Origin: Phanerodontia chrysosporium
Lineage: Eukaryota; Basidiomycota; Agaricomycetes; Polyporales; Phanerochaetaceae
DNA length: 64,000 bases
Direction: 5' to 3'
Assembly (NCBI GenBank): GCA_001910725.1
Contig: MJGA01000005.1
Span: forward strand, 434,001 to 498,000
Shown piece by piece: positions 59,601 to 64,000 of this stretch (the stretch's first letter is position 1; each line of letters begins with the position of its first letter). The position numbers were made by a program, and so were the translations under genes. The notes beneath the pieces are model-generated. The model ran no database searches and was not told the DNA's origin. It saw nothing but the letters and a program-made list of their open reading frames with translations.

Positions 59601-61165
59601 ACCCATACGTGCATTTTGGTCAGTAGTTACTCAGACCTTCGATCCTGTGCATCGCTAATCTCCTTCAGATCATATCGACGAGGCTTTACCACAGGTTGAC
59701 ATAGCTCGTCTACTGAACTCGCAACCTTCCATCTATAAACCAGATCCTGATGTTACCACAATCTCGGTGGAGGTGATGTCGATTGTGGGCAGTAACGCAA
59801 CTGTCATCAGCAGTGACAGCCACATCTTCTATGACGCGGAGACTCTTGCCATCATCCACCGTTTCAAGACGAAGTCAAGCGGGCTCGTAAACACTAAGGT
59901 GTGGGCGTGGAAAGGCGCGAAAGCCCAGCTTGGCGAGCGCGAAGAGAAGAAACTGCAGGAGCTTGCGCGTAGGTACAACACCCCACTGGTAAATGTGAAG
60001 CAGAACAACGAGCCAGCCGAGCTTGTTGCGACTCTCGGCGGGCTACTGGCCACCAGACAGGTGAGATGAGTGCTCTTATCGAGTCGTATATACTCACTAT
60101 CCTTAAGGGCACACGAGCTCATTGGTCGAGGGAGAATACCGCGATGCACCTCGTTCGCTCCTCGAACGGCGTGCTTTATATCGACGAGTTGGAGCCGGTA
60201 AGTTGCGTTTATAGTGAGTAGTTCCCGATTATTGAGGACAGCTCCAGAACATCCGGAATCTCTGCTCTGGCTTTAGCTACTGTCTTTCGCTTCTGGAGAC
60301 GTTCTACGTCTGGTACGGCCTTGGCTCAACGGAAGACGAGCGCAACGCTGCGTTGAAGTACGCTCGCAGCATCGCGGAAGACCCAACCAATATCGCAGAG
60401 CTGGTCGAAGGGGAGGAAGATGAGATGTTCTGGCTTATCCTGGGCGAGGGCGACTATGCGAAAGCAGACTACTGGCGGTGGAAGCCCTCCCTTGGTCCAA
60501 TTTGTGCCAGAGCTTGGCTAGTGAATGCTGAGGACAAACAGAATTCGGTGAGACTTCGTACATACGATTTTGGTTCTCACACCATACTGGTTGCTCACGG
60601 AATATGGCAGCATTTGTCCCGCGCAACCATTACCTCCGCGGCCGATGTTCACGATCGTGTCCACCTATTGGATTGTGTCTGGGAGTTCTTTGTCCTCGTG
60701 GGCAGCGACGCACGCGGGAAGCGAACAGACATCCGTCTTGCTCTGAGCGTTGCAAGGGTGAGGTAACTCGACCCAATGTCATGCTTTGACTAATGCGCTT
60801 CTGTAGGATTTGTCGTCCGCGACTGCAGCTTCTAGACCCTTCTCTCCTACCATTCATGTGTTGATTTTGCCGAGCCAGCTGCCAGCTGACCTGCGTCTTA
60901 CCTTCCGAGAGCTCGACGAGGCGGACTTGGTGAGCTGGGCTCAAGTACTTGCATGGCGTTACTGATCATTGCGGCAGAATCGGGGCTCGGTGCCGGACCA
61001 CATGAACCTCTTATCATGCACAGAAGCATTCGAACATGTACGTTAACATACTTCGCGAGTATCTCACATCGTTCATCTTGTCCACAGCTACGGAAGACCT
61101 CCTGGGAAAGGAGTGTGCTGGCCGACAAAACGATGCTCCCCCTCGGACTACCTGCTGGACAGTGA
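56622..61165 (+). CDS. Gelsolin-repeat protein with long disordered N-terminus (DUF4045-like)
   Basis: Ten exons: 56622-56841, 56914-58553, 58664-59618, 59669-60060, 60108-60197, 60242-60547, 60611-60757, 60807-60929, 60978-61037 and 61088-61165, 1336 residues, phases all consistent. A short coiled start (KIKALQRQVDEDEEAETRRL) leads into about 850 disordered Ser/Pro/Thr-rich residues with SLAAFIGGRASGPRLNRH early on. From about 940 come gelsolin-type repeats: SDSHIFYDAETLAIIHRFKT, KVWAWKGAKA, LYIDELEP, FYVWYGLGS, CVWEFFVLVG, then a conserved tail DHMNLLSCTEAFEH and TSWERSVL. A role with actin is inferred from the repeats. This arrangement is typical of fungal DUF4045/gelsolin proteins. Confidence 0.9.
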
Positions 61166-62053
61166 TGTACACTGTGTCAACCCATACCCGTACTCGTGGA
61201 TTCACTCATATGCTGTGTGGAGTCATTTATGTTATGATACCAGTCTCTTCTTCCTGCTTCGCGTCGGTCGAATTGCCATCAAAGCTAACGCCCCTTCGCA
61301 GGTCGGACACTGACGGTCCGTGCACGGTCTGCTGACCTGCTCGTCCGCGATCTGCGGCTAACTCACGCTTCACTGATGCACTCCGAATGTCTCTGGTTAA
61401 GCATCGGAAGGGATACTTTTCTATCCGCGTCTGATCAGTCCCCTCCTGCCAGCTCCTGCTGCCGACTGCTACAAGCGCCACGTGCTCTGCGGCCTCATGG
61501 CACAACGCCGCCCGTAGCATCCTTTGGAATTCTGGCCTCATTCTTCCAAGCCTTTGATCAAGACCTCAATCCGTTCTCTTGTGCTCTGCAGAGCCCAGAC
61601 TGCTTGTGACACCACGCGCCTATTCGCCGTGTGTTGGCTGAGCGGCTGTTACAATTCTGACTTGACCGTTATATGACCTTGGAAGCCTGCCACAGGCCAC
61701 CTTCTGACCTTCCTGAACGGCCCGTCTCTTGCCTGGAGCCTTCATTGACTGAATTCTCGGACGAGTGTTGTGCGGACGCCACACGGACCCGACTTGTCGA
61801 CCTTGTGGACCTTTGTCACTGTGACCGCGCTAATTCGACAATGATTCGCCGGCCACCCTCTTTGACGGGGAACCGTAGGCTAAAATAAAATGTCAGCTGT
61901 AAGTCGCGGCGTGGTCACCCTTACTTCTCGAACTTCTTCCTTCTTCTGCCCCAGTGCGTCCGGTGCGGACGAAGCAAGCTTCCTGGTTATCTATCCGCGG
62001 GGCCTGTATATATCTCGCTGCTGGCCAGCAGAACCTTGGCTCTCAGGTCAAGG
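61166..62053. other. Intergenic, no gene seen
   Basis: About 0.9 kb; short open frames without motifs. The last 50 bases carry the TATA-like box of the GH17 gene. Confidence 0.5.
62007..62013 (+). promoter_or_regulatory. TATA-like box of the GH17 gene
   Basis: TATATAT about 40 bases before the start codon at 62054. Confidence 0.45.
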
Positions 62054-63422
62054 ATGTCGCTCCTTACGTCCCTCCTCGCAGCTCTCGCGTGTGGCGCGTC
62101 GCTCGTGTCAGCCGCACCTCTCACTCTCGACGCCGACGGGCAGAACGCGCCTGCGTCCGAGAACTGGTGGGGGAGCTGCTACCCCGCGCTGGACTTCCAC
62201 AAGCCTCTCATTATGCCGCCAGATAACAGGCACTGGTGGTGCGATCCCAGCACGGAGTACGCCTTTGTCGGCTTTAGCTACGAGGTCACTGCCTGTAAGC
62301 GCCCCCTCCATCTCATGTGGCGAGGGATATCTCACTGTTGTGCCATTTAGGTCAGAGTCGTGAACAGCTGAACAAGGAGTTCGCCGACATACGCTACCAC
62401 TTCAACAGCCGCTATGTGCGACTCTATGGCGCGTGCGATAACGAGGGTTTCTAGTGAGTGCTGCTCCCGCGAGCGCCTTCGACTACACGTGGAGCTGATT
62501 TGCGCCGACAGCGACGATGTCGTCGATGCAGCCTGGAATAACAACCTTGGCGTGCACGCGCTCGTCTGGGTGAGCATTCTGCTTCCCGCTGTTCATACAC
62601 ACATTCTCACGAAACGTCAGTTTGGCTTCGACGGCGACGACATCTGGATATCGCGGCGTGACTCGCTCTTTGCGTCGCTGCATGCGAACCCGCTCGCCAA
62701 GTTCGTGACGCGCGGCGTGCAGTTCGGCTCGGAGCCGCTCTTCGACAATGTGCTCCCTCACGACAAGCTCGCAGAGCAGGTGCTGCTCGCGAAGCAGAAC
62801 CTGTCGAGCCTGAACATTCCCGTTACCGTCAGCGAGCTCGCGTATGGCTATCAGGAGCGCGGGGGCGCACAGGATGTGCTCGATGCCGTCGACTTTATCA
62901 ATATCCACATGCTGCCATTCTTCTCACAGGAAGCATCAATCGGTGAGTTGGTATTCTCTGCCTCTTGAGCTTGCCGCTGACGCTTAGTCGGTAGCCAACG
63001 ACTCCTGGCCTCTGGTTACCAACGACCTCGACTGGTTCATAGAACACGGTGACGGCAAGAAGATGTATCTCGATGAGGTGCGAATTTCTGCTGTGATGGT
63101 ATTTTGTCAGCGTCTCACTTGTTTCCAGAACGGCTGGCCTTCAGTGACGTCTCCCAGCGTCCAACCCAATAGCCCGGATGCAGTGTCGGACATCCAGAAC
63201 GAACACGTCAGTGCCTTGGTGGCTATACTTCCTCATGACTCACGTGTCCTTCAGGACTACTTTGTTCTACTGGATCAACACTGCGAAGATTTCAAGACAG
63301 CTCCAGGCGGAGGTGTAGGCTGGTTCGCACATATCTACTCCGACTACATGGAGCCTGGCTATGGCATTTACGACGAGGACGGCAACATGAAGATTTCCTT
63401 CAAGCCGAGGACGCACTGCTGA
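62054..63422 (+). CDS. Secreted glycoside hydrolase of the GH17 beta-1,3-glucanase type
   Basis: Exons 62054-62294, 62351-62453, 62512-62569, 62621-62942, 62995-63077, 63129-63206 and 63255-63422, 350 residues, no frameshift. A cleavable signal peptide (LLTSLLAALACGASLVSA) is followed by a TIM-barrel core: VGFSYEVTACQS, RYVRLYGACDNEG, GVQFGSEPLF with the likely acid/base glutamate, TVSELAYGYQ, INIHMLPFFS and DENGWPS, the GH17 nucleophile signature. The family cuts or remodels beta-1,3-glucan in the cell wall. No carbohydrate-binding module or anchor is visible. A Met 18 codons upstream in frame lacks signal-peptide character. Confidence 0.92.
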
Positions 63423-63718
63423 TGAGTTTCAATCACTACGGCCTGGCTGCTAATGACACACGATCCTTATATGAGGTTATGAGCTAGAATGACAGGCCTT
63501 GTGTATTTATTACGTCTGTAGCGTTACAACAATGCCTAGCATGGCTGAACTCTGATCTGACCAGATACAAGAACGTCACTGATACGTTCAGAGACCGGCT
63601 ACGAGCAGTCTGTGTCCCGGGACAGAGGTATAGTGAAAGTCCGGTAACCTAATTGACGAGTCCAATTGAAATGTCTGTCCGATGTGGTCTGTTTGATGGC
63701 AGAGAGTGTGTGGAACGA

Positions 63719-64000
63719 TCAGGCAAAGATAGCGAAAGCAGACGAAAGCACAACGAGAGCGGTGGCACCGAGGCCGGCGTTCATGCCCATGGCGCTGTTG
63801 GTCTTGGTATCGGCGGTGCCGTTCCCAGCGGCACCAAACGACTTGACATCCGAAGGCGTCTGTCCATCTATAGAAAACTCGATGAGAGCTGTACATTTAC
63901 ACATTTGACCCGCGATACTCACCAACAAAGCTGGCACCGCACAAATTCTCGACGTTGGTCTCAGCGCTGGAGTTGGTGAGGCCGGGGAACGCCTTGTTGA
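63719..64000 (-). CDS. C-terminal end of a GPI-anchored extracellular protein (5' truncated by the window)
   Basis: Exons from beyond 64000 to 63923, and 63888-63719, joined by a GT-AG intron. The visible 80 or so residues include SAETNVENLCGASF, a Ser/Gly/Asn-rich spacer (GAAGNGTADTKTNSA) and a final hydrophobic stretch GATALVVLSSAFAIFA with no charged tail, the classic GPI-attachment pattern. The catalytic or functional part is outside the window, so the family cannot be named. Confidence 0.75.
   Translation of the reverse strand, partial: STRRSPASPTPALRPTSRICAVPALLVSIAGQMCKCTALIEFSIDGQTPSDVKSFGAAGNGTADTKTNSAMGMNAGLGATALVVLSSAFAIFA

Overview
The window is nuclear DNA from a filamentous basidiomycete, most likely an Agaricomycete. 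The evidence is intron-dense genes with introns of about 50-70 bases, many microexons, gene families typical of these fungi (FunK1-type kinases, multicopy isoprenylcysteine methyltransferase-like genes, P450), and close tight packing on both strands. I assembled gene models by joining exons at GT-AG (twice GC-AG) junctions and checking reading phase and family motifs. They give 22 protein genes, one 5' truncated gene at the right edge, one upstream regulatory peptide, one tRNA and two clear gene relics. No transposon, CRISPR array or telomere repeat was seen.

Layout. 0.75-3.0 kb: coiled-coil protein with an HMMR-like C-terminal motif. 3.0-3.5 kb: FunK1 kinase relic. 3.8-10.7 kb: RAD23, a leucine-rich-repeat protein, ARF6-like GTPase and a mitochondrial-type cysteine synthase. 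12.2-15.9 kb: three tandem ICMT-like copies, the middle one dead. 16.4-20.0 kb: BSD-domain protein and a Cdc1/Ted1-type metallophosphoesterase that has lost metal-site histidines. 20.2-22.8 kb: FunK1 kinase gene with an in-frame stop. 23.3-28.2 kb: HLTF/Rad5-type translocase with an N-terminal PARP-type zinc finger. 28.5-30.4 kb: UGP1. 31.5-33.4 kb: second metallophosphoesterase, with an intact active site. 33.6-42.1 kb: CCT6, the H4K20 methyltransferase SET9 and RPS8. 42.7-47 kb: P450, tRNA-Gly and a medium-chain reductase. 47.5-49.1 kb: CPA1 behind a spliced uORF encoding an arginine attenuator-like peptide. 49.5-56.3 kb: a large nucleolar-looking protein and METTL16. 56.6-64 kb: a gelsolin-repeat protein, a secreted GH17 enzyme and the end of a GPI-anchored protein.

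Most genes are unrelated housekeeping functions, not an operon-like pathway. The left half (3-33 kb) is the dynamic part, with paralogue pairs of FunK1, ICMT and metallophosphoesterase in different states of decay. The observations most worth following are the PARP-finger/HIRAN/SNF2/RING fusion carrying an extra SUMO-interacting-type motif, the intron-split attenuator peptide of CPA1, and the possible dead phosphoesterase paralogue.

Caveat: at least eleven genes each need one or more single extra bases to keep frame, always a missing base and usually in a short homopolymer. The even spread and single direction point to assembly undercalling, so I report these genes as CDS and give each site.
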